Source of the DNA: JBGTIS01 sp041745535
GTDB taxonomy: Bacteria; Bacteroidota; Bacteroidia; Cytophagales; Cyclobacteriaceae
Length of the DNA: 64,000 bases
Assembly: GCA_041745535.1 (NCBI GenBank)
Contig: JBGTIS010000171.1
Coordinates: 1-64,000 of the forward strand
Reading direction: 5' to 3'
Within the stretch, counting starts at the first letter, position 1. Each line of letters begins with the position of its first letter. Under the pieces are notes generated by a model. It had not been told where the DNA came from and did no database searches. It was given only the letters and a program-made list of their open reading frames with translations. The translations under genes and the position numbers were made by a program. Below, piece by piece: positions 53,744-62,868 of the stretch.

Positions 53744-54758
53744 AAAGGTCGCGCAAAAATGAAAAATTACCCTGAAAGTAACGTTTATATGCACCGCTGC
53801 TCAACAATTGTAAACTTAAAGTAAGGCGTTTCATACCCGTACTTTCCAGTACTTTTATTCTTTTTTTTCTTGCTGCTACCACTGTTTCCAATAGCCGCTC
53901 ATATTCACGGATATACGCTTCCAGCCTGGTTTTATTATAAACCAAACGGCTATCCGTGTTTTTTATGCTGGTTAATTTTTGGTACATCACCTGTACTTTT
54001 TCATTAGCCTGCGTAAACTCATTAATTTTTTTTCGGCTCTTTTTATAGAAATCCTGACCAGCCACTTTTCCTCCCTGCTCCATGGCATTCAGGTACGTAT
54101 CGGCTCCAAAATTAACCCCATGTCTTCTGTAACACATTAAACACTCAGACACGATTTCCACTTCTGAAATAGCGTGTAGTATTAAAGCAATCCAATGGTC
54201 GTGCATCCAGGGGGCTTCAAGGGGAAGTAGCAGGGGTTTATGTACTGACCTGAAACCAGTTAAACACCCTTTAATATCCACATTATGTACGACCTGCTCT
54301 ACCGTTCTGGGCTTCGCAAGATTGTAGGCGGTTCTTGACTGAAAAATGGTATATCCGGCAGGTTCCAGGTTTTCGTTTACAACCTGGGCATCGCTGTATA
54401 CAAACCCTACTGTGGGTTTGGTTAGGAAAACCTGTGCCATGGTTTCAATTTTATGCGGTTTCCAGCAGTCGTCCTGATCACTTAAAAAGATGAGGTCTCC
54501 TGTACACAAACTAATTGCCTTTTCAAAATTTTTAGCATAACCCAGGTTTACCTCATTAAAATAAATCTGAACGATGTCTGGATATTGTTGGGCATACTGT
54601 TTTAGCACCTCAGGGGTCTGGTCTTTAGACTGATCGTCGCAAATTATAATTTCATCGGGAGGTACCGTTTGGGTTAAAATACTATCCAGTTGCCGTGGAA
54701 GATATTTTGCCCCATTATAACTGCATACTGCTACCGAAATTTTATAAGAACCTTGCAA
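53733..54758 (-). CDS. Glycosyltransferase family 2 (paralogue 1)
   Basis: The 341-residue GT-A protein starts ISVAVCSYNGAKYLPRQLDS and has QTVPPDEIIICDDQSKDQTP and LIFLSDQDDCWKPHKI, where the DQDD motif binds the metal. It resembles rhamnosyltransferases. Its 3' end overlaps the end of the plus-strand beta-helix gene by 11 bp. The neighbouring gene encodes a close relative. Confidence 0.9.
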   Translation of the reverse strand: MQGSYKISVAVCSYNGAKYLPRQLDSILTQTVPPDEIIICDDQSKDQTPEVLKQYAQQYPDIVQIYFNEVNLGYAKNFEKAISLCTGDLIFLSDQDDCWKPHKIETMAQVFLTKPTVGFVYSDAQVVNENLEPAGYTIFQSRTAYNLAKPRTVEQVVHNVDIKGCLTGFRSVHKPLLLPLEAPWMHDHWIALILHAISEVEIVSECLMCYRRHGVNFGADTYLNAMEQGGKVAGQDFYKKSRKKINEFTQANEKVQVMYQKLTSIKNTDSRLVYNKTRLEAYIREYERLLETVVAARKKRIKVLESTGMKRLTLSLQLLSSGAYKRYFQGNFSFLRDLFIA

Positions 54759-54759
54759 A

Positions 54760-55752
54760 TCAGCTATGTATTAAATCAGAAATAAAACCTTTGAGCCCAT
54801 CGGAATATTTAAAATAACGAAATTTCCACAATTCTTTGATTAGCAGGGAATAACCAGATAGACCACTACCACTGGCTTTCCATCGGTTCCGATAATGCAT
54901 GGCCCTGTTACAGGTGTCGGAAAGTACTTCTTTAGAAAGGGGTATTCCCATTTGGTTGGCATGTTCCACAAACTGAATAAATCCTTTCAGTTTTTTCAAA
55001 TAGAAAGAATAATAAAAAGCCAGTGCTTCCCGTTTCATTGATTTCGCGGACTGGCTGCTGTTTGCTTGTTTTTTAACAGCTCCAATCTGGTTGCCCCCAT
55101 GTTGCCTGTATTTAACCAAGGACAGGTTGATAGGTTTGATTTTAGAAAAAAGCACAAAACCCAGCGCCAGCCATTCGTCATGGCCAATGTAACTGGAAAA
55201 AGGCAAAAGTTTATCCTTAAACTCCGTTTTAAAGGCCAGGGCCGCTCCGGTAACTTTCGGATTTTCCATCAGGTGCTTCAGAAGCTGTTGAGTAGAGAGG
55301 TCATCGAATTCATTCACCGTAAATCCCACATAATCCCACAGGGTATACCGGAGGGTATTTAAATCAGCGTCTACTACATCGGCATTGGAAAAAAGGAGTC
55401 CGGCATCTTTGTTCTTTTCAAATTCCTGTAGAAAGACCTCAATTTTGCGATTATCCCATACATCATCCTGATCGGAAAGAAAAATAATATCACCAGTAGC
55501 CAGCCGGATGCCCTTTTCAAAATTCTTAACATGCCGCAACTGACTGTTATTATTGTGGAACAATTGAATAACCGGACCGGCATCTTTGTTAAGAAAAGGA
55601 TCGAGAAGGGCAATGGTGTGGTCCGATGAACGGTCATCGCAAATAATGATCTCATCGGGTGGCACGGTTTGGTGAATTATGCTCTGTAGCTGTTCGGTAA
55701 TATATTTTTCACCATTATAAGTGCACAATACTACCGATATTTTATCTTTCAT
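54760..55752 (-). CDS. Glycosyltransferase family 2 (paralogue 2)
   Basis: ATG 55752 (MKDKISVVLCTYNGEKYITE) is the likelier start; an ATG five codons earlier overlaps more of the previous gene. The block QTVPPDEIIICDDRSSDHT matches its neighbour over 13 identical residues, and IIFLSDQDDVWDNRKIEVF carries the DQDD metal site. The two genes arose by tandem duplication and probably add similar sugars at different positions. Confidence 0.9.
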   Translation of the reverse strand: MKDKISVVLCTYNGEKYITEQLQSIIHQTVPPDEIIICDDRSSDHTIALLDPFLNKDAGPVIQLFHNNNSQLRHVKNFEKGIRLATGDIIFLSDQDDVWDNRKIEVFLQEFEKNKDAGLLFSNADVVDADLNTLRYTLWDYVGFTVNEFDDLSTQQLLKHLMENPKVTGAALAFKTEFKDKLLPFSSYIGHDEWLALGFVLFSKIKPINLSLVKYRQHGGNQIGAVKKQANSSQSAKSMKREALAFYYSFYLKKLKGFIQFVEHANQMGIPLSKEVLSDTCNRAMHYRNRWKASGSGLSGYSLLIKELWKFRYFKYSDGLKGFISDLIHS

Positions 55753-56794
55753 GTTGTGAGTTGCCATTCAGATGAACCCTGCACAAGGTGGTTTTTCGCT
55801 CCTTGAAGTTATCAGGGATGCTTTTTCGCTGTAAAACTTTTGCCGGGTAAAAAAATGCCAGCTTTTTAGATAATTTCAGAATGGCAAAATAACTATCAAT
55901 AAAAGTATACTGAAACCCTGTGCTCATATTTTTCTGCTTTATTTTATTCCAGAACTTCCGATAATTAACCTTTGTTTCCGGATATTTGGTTAAAAGCTCT
56001 TCAATAAAACCAAAAACTGTTACCTTAATTTCTTCCAGATATTCGCTTTCTTTTTTCTCCTGAATCAGCAGGTCGATCAGCGACATGCTTACCTCTAATT
56101 TCTTTTCCAGTTGCTCCTCTGAAATAAAAGGAACCTGGCTGATACTGGTAGCACTGTGGCGTCGGCAAAACATATCGGGTTGCGCATCATAGAATTTTAA
56201 ATAGGTAGGTTTTCGAATGAGAAGGCGGGTATGAAACTCAAAATCCTGCCAGAAAGGAAGCGCTTCATCGAAACCCTGTGTAGCTACCACATAGCTTTTT
56301 TTATAAATAGGGCTGCTGGTTTGCCATACCGCATCGAGGCGCAAAAACCTGATCAGATCGTCTTCGCCCGTATCAATATTCCACAAAATATTCATATCAT
56401 CCTTATCTTTATGGAATAAAAGAATGGGAAATACCCAGAAATCCGGATTAGGGTATTTTTGTATGGTTTGAATGCGTTGTCGCAGGCAAAAATCAGCCAG
56501 TTCATCGTCTGAATCCAGAAATATTATGTATTCGCCCTTTGCCTGTTCGGCACCTATATTACGGCATACGGGTGCGCCTTTGGGCAATCGATTTCTCCTG
56601 AGTAAACGTATGCGCTCGTCTTTCTCTGCCAGCTGTTGTACCATTTCGAAAGAGCCATCGTCAGAGCCATCGTCTACCACTACTGCTTCCCAATGCTGGT
56701 AAGTTTGCGCCATTACCGAGCCCAGGGTTTTTTGCACTAGGTTAACGCGATTGTAGAGGGGAATAATAATAGAAATTAATGGGGAATGCCGCAT
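55742..56794 (-). CDS. Glycosyltransferase family 2
   Basis: The 350-residue protein starts ISIIIPLYNRVNLVQKTLGS and has VVVDDGSDDGSFEMVQQLAE and YIIFLDSDDELADFCLRQRI (D-S-D-D metal site). The second half is divergent and helical. It overlaps the next gene by 11 bp and lies 12 bp after the sulfotransferase gene, so these form one operon. Confidence 0.9.
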   Translation of the reverse strand: MRHSPLISIIIPLYNRVNLVQKTLGSVMAQTYQHWEAVVVDDGSDDGSFEMVQQLAEKDERIRLLRRNRLPKGAPVCRNIGAEQAKGEYIIFLDSDDELADFCLRQRIQTIQKYPNPDFWVFPILLFHKDKDDMNILWNIDTGEDDLIRFLRLDAVWQTSSPIYKKSYVVATQGFDEALPFWQDFEFHTRLLIRKPTYLKFYDAQPDMFCRRHSATSISQVPFISEEQLEKKLEVSMSLIDLLIQEKKESEYLEEIKVTVFGFIEELLTKYPETKVNYRKFWNKIKQKNMSTGFQYTFIDSYFAILKLSKKLAFFYPAKVLQRKSIPDNFKERKTTLCRVHLNGNSQHER

Positions 56795-56806
56795 AACAAG
56801 GATGTG

Positions 56807-57655
56807 CTATTTGAAAATTTTTCTCAAAATTTTCTCAAACAGGTTTTCTTTGTTCATTTTTCTTCTTTTTTCACGCATTAAGTTAATAAAATATTCAGAA
56901 GAATGTTTAGGATCGATGTAAGGATCCTGGTTAACCCGCCAATCGTTAAGGTTGTAATTGAATTGTTTAAAATACCTTTCCATAAGCGGAAGAAAAAACT
57001 TTTCATCTTCCGCGGTAAACCAGTTTCGCCAGGCTCCGCTTTTTTTAGTGCGCACCACACGCTGATGCACATGGCCTATCCGCACATCTCTTTGCAATGG
57101 AATACCCATATACGCCTCCAGTTCATCCACATTTTTCTCCACGAAATCTTCGTAATAATGAATATGAAACGCTGGAAAACGCTGGATAAAATCCACCATG
57201 CTATCAAACCGGCTAATGGTATAATCTTTAAGCTCGCTGGCAGAGCGGTCGCAAAGCTTTTGAAACAGTTCCACCATGGAAATACTTTCGGGATTTTTCT
57301 CTTTCTCTTTTAACAGTTTAATAGCTTGCCGCCGTTCTTTGTACGATTTTTCCCAGGTAACATGGTAGCCGCCAATATAAATCAGCTCACTAATCATATT
57401 ATCGCGTGGATCGCGTACGATTAAAAGCTTTTTATCGCAGGCAGCTATAATTTCGTTGTAATAATTATCTTTCAGGAAACTGGGAAAGAGCAACAGCTTG
57501 GCTATCAAATGCTTGTCGGTATGAATCCGTTCCGGATTTTTGTCATATTCATACCGCTCGAAAATAATTTCGGTTTCGCCGGTTAATGAATTCTTAATTA
57601 AGTAATACAATCCGGTAGTTCCGGATTTCGATAAACCAATAATCAGGGTTTTCAC
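56807..57655 (-). CDS. Sulfotransferase-like protein
   Basis: The 282-residue protein begins MKTLIIGLSKSGTTGLYYLI, where SKSGTTG is the 5'-phosphosulfate-binding loop of PAPS sulfotransferases. KLLIVRDPRDNMISELIY (around 92-109) is the 3'-phosphate motif with the conserved R and S. It could sulfate the polysaccharide, which would be unusual for a simple O-antigen, though the acceptor is not known. Confidence 0.82.
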   Translation of the reverse strand: MKTLIIGLSKSGTTGLYYLIKNSLTGETEIIFERYEYDKNPERIHTDKHLIAKLLLFPSFLKDNYYNEIIAACDKKLLIVRDPRDNMISELIYIGGYHVTWEKSYKERRQAIKLLKEKEKNPESISMVELFQKLCDRSASELKDYTISRFDSMVDFIQRFPAFHIHYYEDFVEKNVDELEAYMGIPLQRDVRIGHVHQRVVRTKKSGAWRNWFTAEDEKFFLPLMERYFKQFNYNLNDWRVNQDPYIDPKHSSEYFINLMREKRRKMNKENLFEKILRKIFK

Positions 57656-57769
57656 ATGTATAAAATTTGGTTTTGATTTTTACAATCAATCAGCAAAGGT
57701 ATTTATTAATATTAAGAAATAATTTTTTGACAGGATAATACACCCTGATGTAAAAATAAAATGACTGAT

Positions 57770-58894
57770 TTATGTCTTGTTCAATGCTGTTTCGATAAGT
57801 TGGTTCAGCACAGCGATGTGTTTTTCCATGGTATAATTTTCTTTGATCCGTTGCCTCGCTTTTTCTCCCATTTGCCTGGCAAGGTTTTTATCAGCCGCGA
57901 TTCGCAGCATGCATCCGGCCATTGCCCGCACATCTTTTTCCGCTACCAGAAAACCATTCTCTCCATGAATAATTACATCCTGAATACCGGCATGGCGGGT
58001 AGCCACCACCGGTAAGCCTGCTGCTCCGGCCTCTAAAATAGCTACCGGAGTACCTTCAGCATCACCATTTTTGGCAATCACTGAATGTTGCACAAAGCAA
58101 TAAGCCCTTTCAAAAAGGGGTAAAATTTCATGATGAGCCGCCTCGCCCTGAAAGATAACTGCCTTTTCAATATTCAGTTCTTTTACCAGATTCTGGCAGT
58201 GCGCTAATAACTCCCCATCGCCTACTAAAATTAACCTGGCTTCTGAATACTGCTGATATACCACATGAAAAGCTTGTATGGTAATGTGGGGCGCCTTTTT
58301 ATCAACAAACCTGCCCACCGCTATAAAATTTAAATGCTCAAAGTCTGGTTTCAGCTCAAAAAAGTTGGTACGGGGACCATACGGATTAAGCATCAGTTTT
58401 TGTTCGGGTGCTCCCAGTTTTTTGAGGTTAGTCAGCATAAAATTCGAAACCACAACCATAAAACTGGCATACTGAAACATCGCCTGGTATTCCGCTTTAT
58501 ATTTTTCCAGCGTGCTGTACGCGTGGGCATCGTATCCATGAAAATGTACAATGAGGGGAATATTCAATGACTGGCAAACGTCATACACTTCGGCGCCTAC
58601 CGGACCAAATTCCGCGAAGACCAAATCTACTTTTTCATTTTTCAGGTATCGGATTAACTGCGGATTTCTAAAAGTTTTTTTATAAAGCTTTGTCAGTTTT
58701 AGTTTATTAAAAACTTTTTTTACAAAAGATGATTCTTTTAATTCATATTGCTTGTCGGCAGATGCCACCGGAAAAAAAATACCATACAGGTGAAGCATAT
58801 CAGCCTGGAGCAGGTCCAGGTGAGCCTGAATAAAAGTGGTGGAATAAGTAGATTGCTGTGGGGTAAGAATGGCTATTTTATACATGTGTGGCAT
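57770..58894 (-). CDS. Glycosyltransferase family 4
   Basis: The 374-residue GT-B protein starts KIAILTPQQSTYSTTFIQAH. It has FIAVGRFVDKKAPHITIQAF and an E-x7-E region (KNGDAEGTPVAILEAGAAGL), as in enzymes related to colanic acid WcaL. A 114-bp gap separates it from the sulfotransferase gene. Confidence 0.9.
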   Translation of the reverse strand: MPHMYKIAILTPQQSTYSTTFIQAHLDLLQADMLHLYGIFFPVASADKQYELKESSFVKKVFNKLKLTKLYKKTFRNPQLIRYLKNEKVDLVFAEFGPVGAEVYDVCQSLNIPLIVHFHGYDAHAYSTLEKYKAEYQAMFQYASFMVVVSNFMLTNLKKLGAPEQKLMLNPYGPRTNFFELKPDFEHLNFIAVGRFVDKKAPHITIQAFHVVYQQYSEARLILVGDGELLAHCQNLVKELNIEKAVIFQGEAAHHEILPLFERAYCFVQHSVIAKNGDAEGTPVAILEAGAAGLPVVATRHAGIQDVIIHGENGFLVAEKDVRAMAGCMLRIAADKNLARQMGEKARQRIKENYTMEKHIAVLNQLIETALNKT

Positions 58895-58974
58895 CTCATG
58901 ATTAAAGCAAATACTACTTTAATTATTATAAAGTTTTGAGTGAGGTACAAAAGATAGGGTAACTATTAACAACA

Positions 58975-59949
58975 TTACCCTTTTGTTTTTTTCTGTTTTC
59001 TGGCTAATTTCCTGTTATTTAATTTAGAATACACTTTTTTGTAAACCAAACCAATTGGTGTGATGTTATTGTATTGGCAAATTTTATAGAATTCTTTTCT
59101 GAAAATATCTGTAAAATACGGAAACTGGCTAAACCACTTCTTCAGTACTTTGTCTGATAATTGGCATAGGGTACTACTTTTTAACGTTGGAATGTCCGAA
59201 GCCTTTTTGATAATAATAGCCTCTTCCAGAATTCTCCTTATTTTTTTTTCATTACTGTTATGAACACGGGTTGTATTCATATGTTTTCTGAAATAATTAA
59301 GCGGAGAGGCTATGAAACCAATTTTATTATTTTTCAGCATCAATACCCACAACAGCCAGTCGCCCGCCATGCGCATGACCGCCGAAACGGAATCGTAGCT
59401 TTCTAAAAACACACTTCTCTTAAAAACTACAGCACTGGCATTTGGTATCACATTCTTATAAAGCATATACTGTTCAATAAACTGATTACCATCATACACA
59501 AAATCATTTTTCCAGATGTTGGGTGTAAAATCTTCTGTCCAGAATATTCGGTTTCTGAAGGTTTCATTTTTTTCATTTACATCATTTGACTGTGAATAGG
59601 CCAGCGCGATGGCTGTGTCTTTTTCAAAAAGCGGCAAGATTTTCTCCAGAAAACGCGGATCGGAATAGTCATCACTTTCGGCCATCCAGATGTACTCCCC
59701 ACTGGCTTTTTCTATTCCTTTTTTCCATTGTTTAAAAGGGGAACCGCTATTCGTTTCATTAAAAATGAGTGCTTTTACCTTAGGATGCTGTTCATATTTC
59801 TTCAAAACCGCCTGACTGTTATCCGTAGAACAATCATCCAGAATCAATACTTCAAAGTCGGAATAGGTTTGATTAAGAATACTTTCCATTCGTATATCCA
59901 GGAAAGCGGCATGGTTATAATTAGGCACAATTACAGAAACAGTAGGCAT
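58975..59949 (-). CDS. Glycosyltransferase family 2
   Basis: The 324-residue GT-A protein starts VSVIVPNYNHAAFLDIRMES, with LILDDCSTDNSQAVLKKYEQ and the metal motif YIWMAESDDYSDPRFLEKIL. Its C-terminal 60 residues are basic (YKKVYSKLNNRKLARKQKKT) and may contact the membrane. It lies 28 bp after the GT42-like gene and is presumably cotranscribed with it. Confidence 0.9.
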   Translation of the reverse strand: MPTVSVIVPNYNHAAFLDIRMESILNQTYSDFEVLILDDCSTDNSQAVLKKYEQHPKVKALIFNETNSGSPFKQWKKGIEKASGEYIWMAESDDYSDPRFLEKILPLFEKDTAIALAYSQSNDVNEKNETFRNRIFWTEDFTPNIWKNDFVYDGNQFIEQYMLYKNVIPNASAVVFKRSVFLESYDSVSAVMRMAGDWLLWVLMLKNNKIGFIASPLNYFRKHMNTTRVHNSNEKKIRRILEEAIIIKKASDIPTLKSSTLCQLSDKVLKKWFSQFPYFTDIFRKEFYKICQYNNITPIGLVYKKVYSKLNNRKLARKQKKTKG

Positions 59950-59977
59950 AACAGCAGGAATACAATGTAGGTATGGC

Positions 59978-60763
59978 TTAACTAATTACCTCAGCAAATT
60001 TAATATACCCTCCGGTAACCAGCAGGCTTTCAGCATTACAGCAATAAATTTTATTGTCTGATTTCTCCAGATTTTCCAGAATGTAATCGAATTTATCGAA
60101 CATGGTAGTTCCCTCATAGCTCACCGCGCTAAAATGCTTATTTTCTTTTTTGATAATGTTGGTAGTCCAGTCGGTAGCATCAAACTTAAGCTGTTTCAAT
60201 TCCTCTTCATAAAAATACTTCGACGAATTAAAATCGGTACCAATCAGTTTTATGGTATAACCCGGAAAGCATACAGAGATGTAGTTGAGTACGGTAGTGA
60301 GGCTACCCCGGTAGTGAAAGAGATAATCATCAAGCGATTTGGCCCACTCTCCTCCTTCCAGCCAACCGGTAGGTTTTATTTGCCGCACCACGGCACTTTT
60401 AGGCACATGAAACAGCGCCATTTCTTTAAACTCTTTTCTTAATACTTTTAATACTTTCCACTTAAGATACAAAAAAGGATTTTGAATAAAGAGTAGCCTG
60501 ATATTTTTACGAACAATAAAAACTATGTTTTTAAGATTATCTTTTCTTACTTTTTTAATAATATGGCGAAGCATGTTTACCGAAGACTCACTAAAAGCAT
60601 CCACAAAATAGATATGGGTAGGAACAATCCCTGCTTTGTCGTAGAACGCGCCAAACTTGTTTACGGCAAGTTTAACAGGGGCATTATTGATATAAGCTCT
60701 TTCTGCCTCTGTCAACCGGCTCACCGATTCTCCGCTTCCCAGTACAAAAAGTTCTTTTTTCAT
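59978..60763 (-). CDS. GT42-like candidate sialyltransferase
   Basis: The 261-residue protein starts MKKELFVLGSGESVSRLTEA, a nucleotide-binding-like opening comparable to the GNGPSL start of Campylobacter Cst enzymes. The centre has RGSLTTVLNYISVCFPGYTI then KLIGTDFNSSKYFYEEEL, and the end has HFSAVSYEGTTMFDKFDYI and IYCCNAESLLVTGGYIKFAE. The order of these blocks fits GT42 sialyltransferases, and the next two genes make and activate a nonulosonic acid. No family was confirmed; a related alpha/beta fold such as DUF115 is the main alternative. Confidence 0.55.
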   Translation of the reverse strand: MKKELFVLGSGESVSRLTEAERAYINNAPVKLAVNKFGAFYDKAGIVPTHIYFVDAFSESSVNMLRHIIKKVRKDNLKNIVFIVRKNIRLLFIQNPFLYLKWKVLKVLRKEFKEMALFHVPKSAVVRQIKPTGWLEGGEWAKSLDDYLFHYRGSLTTVLNYISVCFPGYTIKLIGTDFNSSKYFYEEELKQLKFDATDWTTNIIKKENKHFSAVSYEGTTMFDKFDYILENLEKSDNKIYCCNAESLLVTGGYIKFAEVIS

Positions 60764-60807
60764 CTGTAATTAATAAAGAATAATCATTTTCCGTTTGGCT
60801 GAGGAAT

Positions 60808-61971
60808 CTATTCGGAAGACATGGAACTGTGAATCAGAATATAATTATCAACAAATTCTCTGACGGCGCCATCGCCCCCCTTTTTTGTAAGCTTTATAAT
60901 GGGCAACGACTTTACTTTGTCAACGGCATTACTGGGACAGGCCGACAGCCCTGCTTTTGCCAGCAATTCAAAATCATTGATGTCATCTCCGATATAGGCA
61001 AACTCGTTAAGTGAAATATTTTCCTGGCTACACACTTTTTCCGCGATAGCAAGTTTATCTTTTACGCCCTGGAAAACATAATCGAACTTTAATTTCCTCG
61101 CCCGCCGGGTAACAATCTCGGTATCTTCGCTGGTAATTACTACGGTTTTGATGCCTGCGTTTCTGAGCAGTTCGATGCCCTTTCCATCCAATGTGCTGAA
61201 TTTTTTAAGTTCATCGCCATTTTCAGAGTAGTACATGCCGGTATCAGTTAGCACGCCATCTACATCGGTAGCGAATACTTTAATGGTTGCCTGTGCCGAT
61301 TTTTCCAGATGTTTGGTTACCATAAGCCGTTCGGCATATTCCCAGTCTTCTGGTTCATCCAGTTCTAGTTGGCTGTAAGCAGGCATTTCATATACACCAA
61401 TTTTACTGGAAAGGCGATTTTCATTTTCCACGATATTTTGTACGCTGTTGATATAAAACGCGCCATTCTCAATCAGAATACCATCAAAATCCTGTCTTCT
61501 GGGTCTGCTTTTATAGTTATAATTAACAGGCTCGCCTGCATCGGACCAGAAAAACCGCTTCAGTCGCGCGCAGGTTAATACAGAATCGTAAGGCGCGGCA
61601 CGCAACAAAGCAAATGCCTCATCAAAGTACCGCGCCTTTACAAACGGATTGGTAAGTTGCGATAACAGCAGTAAATCAGCGGCATTTAACTGTTGTGCCG
61701 CGATAAACTCCAGCATCAGTGCTTCGGTAGAAGATTGATCTCGGGCATTTTCTTCTTTCCGGTCGTAAATCTTTACCTTTTTGAAGTTAAAATTCTGTAC
61801 ACAGCTTTTGATTTCAGCACAATCGGTAGCTACATATACCGCATCGATGTTACTGGCTTTTTCCAGCTCTGTCAGGGTCCAGTAAATAAGTGGTTTCCCG
61901 CAGAAATTTTTAATATTCTTAAAAGGAATAGACTTGCTGCCACAACGAGCCGGAACAAGAGCAATATTCAT
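60808..61971 (-). CDS. neuA: Acylneuraminate cytidylyltransferase fused to a HAD phosphatase
   Basis: This 387-residue protein joins two domains. Residues 1-225 are a CMP-nonulosonate synthetase: the CTP loop is LVPARCGSKSIPFKNIKNF (6-24), and SQLTNPFVKARYFDEAF follows. Residues 230-385 are a KdsC-like HAD phosphatase with nucleophile D236 (FATDVDGVLTDTG), VVITSEDTEIV and FAYIGDDINDFELL. Such fusions can remove phosphate from a nonulosonate-9-phosphate before activation. The ATG shares its A with the neuB stop (TAATG), a typical coupled pair. Confidence 0.92.
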   Translation of the reverse strand: MNIALVPARCGSKSIPFKNIKNFCGKPLIYWTLTELEKASNIDAVYVATDCAEIKSCVQNFNFKKVKIYDRKEENARDQSSTEALMLEFIAAQQLNAADLLLLSQLTNPFVKARYFDEAFALLRAAPYDSVLTCARLKRFFWSDAGEPVNYNYKSRPRRQDFDGILIENGAFYINSVQNIVENENRLSSKIGVYEMPAYSQLELDEPEDWEYAERLMVTKHLEKSAQATIKVFATDVDGVLTDTGMYYSENGDELKKFSTLDGKGIELLRNAGIKTVVITSEDTEIVTRRARKLKFDYVFQGVKDKLAIAEKVCSQENISLNEFAYIGDDINDFELLAKAGLSACPSNAVDKVKSLPIIKLTKKGGDGAVREFVDNYILIHSSMSSE

Positions 61972-62852
61972 TAACTTCTGAATTTTAATTTTTCACGCTG
62001 AACTTCTTCAATGTCCAGAATGTCTTTACTTTTGAAGTTAAGCGCTTTGTGAGCGGCTTTTAAATCGCGACACAGCTTACTAAGGCCGGTTGGCTCTAAT
62101 GAGGCAGCATGGTCGGTTCCTTTCCAGGTTCGGTCCAAAGTAAAATGGCGTTCTACCCATTCGGCTCCCAGGGTATAAGCGGCAATGTCGATGGCAATAC
62201 CTAAATGGTGACCTGAAAAGCCTATACTTTTTACTCTGCGCTCAAATTTTTCGCGGATGCGGGTTATTTCCAACAGGCAAACATCTTCAAATGGTACTGG
62301 ATACCCTGAGGTACAGCTATATACTACCAGCCTGTTTTTGGCGGCACCGGTTTCTTCAAAAAACTTGACCAGTTTTTCTTCTTCTTCATGAGAAGTCATT
62401 CCAAACGATACGTGCACTTCTCCCTCATAATCATCTCTGAGCACCCGCAACATTTCGTAATGGGTATTTGATGCGGAAGGCACTTTAATCAGTTTGGGTT
62501 TAATACTTACAATTTCATGAGCGGAAGTAACATCCCATACAGAAGTAGAGTACTGAATACCAATAGACTCGCAGTGTTCCTTTAGTTTTTTGTGCTGATC
62601 CACATCCAGTTCTAGAAACTCACGATGGGCGCCATAGGTATCGCCATAAGAGTTACGCGGATTAGGATGTGGGGTGTTATATTGCTCGTCTGACAGAAGT
62701 TCTTTGGGATTTCTTTTCTGAAATTTGGCCACATCGGCATTGCATCTTTTAGCCTGATCAATCAGTTGGATAGCAATGTCCACATCGCCCATATGGTTAC
62801 AGCCAATTTCGGCAATTACTTTCGGTGATTTATAATTTGTTACTGAATTCAT
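61971..62852 (-). CDS. neuB: N-acetylneuraminate-type synthase, without SAF domain
   Basis: The 293-residue NeuB TIM barrel condenses phosphoenolpyruvate with an N-acylmannosamine-type sugar. Visible blocks are VIAEIGCNHMGDVDIAIQLI, DVAKFQKRNPKELLS, LIKVPSASNTHYEML, IGFSGHHLGIAIDIAAYTLG and VERHFTLDRTWKGTDHAASL. Typical NeuB proteins are about 340-350 residues and end in an antifreeze-like SAF domain that caps the neighbouring active site; here the protein stops right after the barrel. Together with the phosphatase domain of NeuA this suggests use of a phosphorylated sugar. Confidence 0.9.
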   Translation of the reverse strand: MNSVTNYKSPKVIAEIGCNHMGDVDIAIQLIDQAKRCNADVAKFQKRNPKELLSDEQYNTPHPNPRNSYGDTYGAHREFLELDVDQHKKLKEHCESIGIQYSTSVWDVTSAHEIVSIKPKLIKVPSASNTHYEMLRVLRDDYEGEVHVSFGMTSHEEEEKLVKFFEETGAAKNRLVVYSCTSGYPVPFEDVCLLEITRIREKFERRVKSIGFSGHHLGIAIDIAAYTLGAEWVERHFTLDRTWKGTDHAASLEPTGLSKLCRDLKAAHKALNFKSKDILDIEEVQREKLKFRS

Positions 62853-62868
62853 AGTGTTACAGGTTAAG

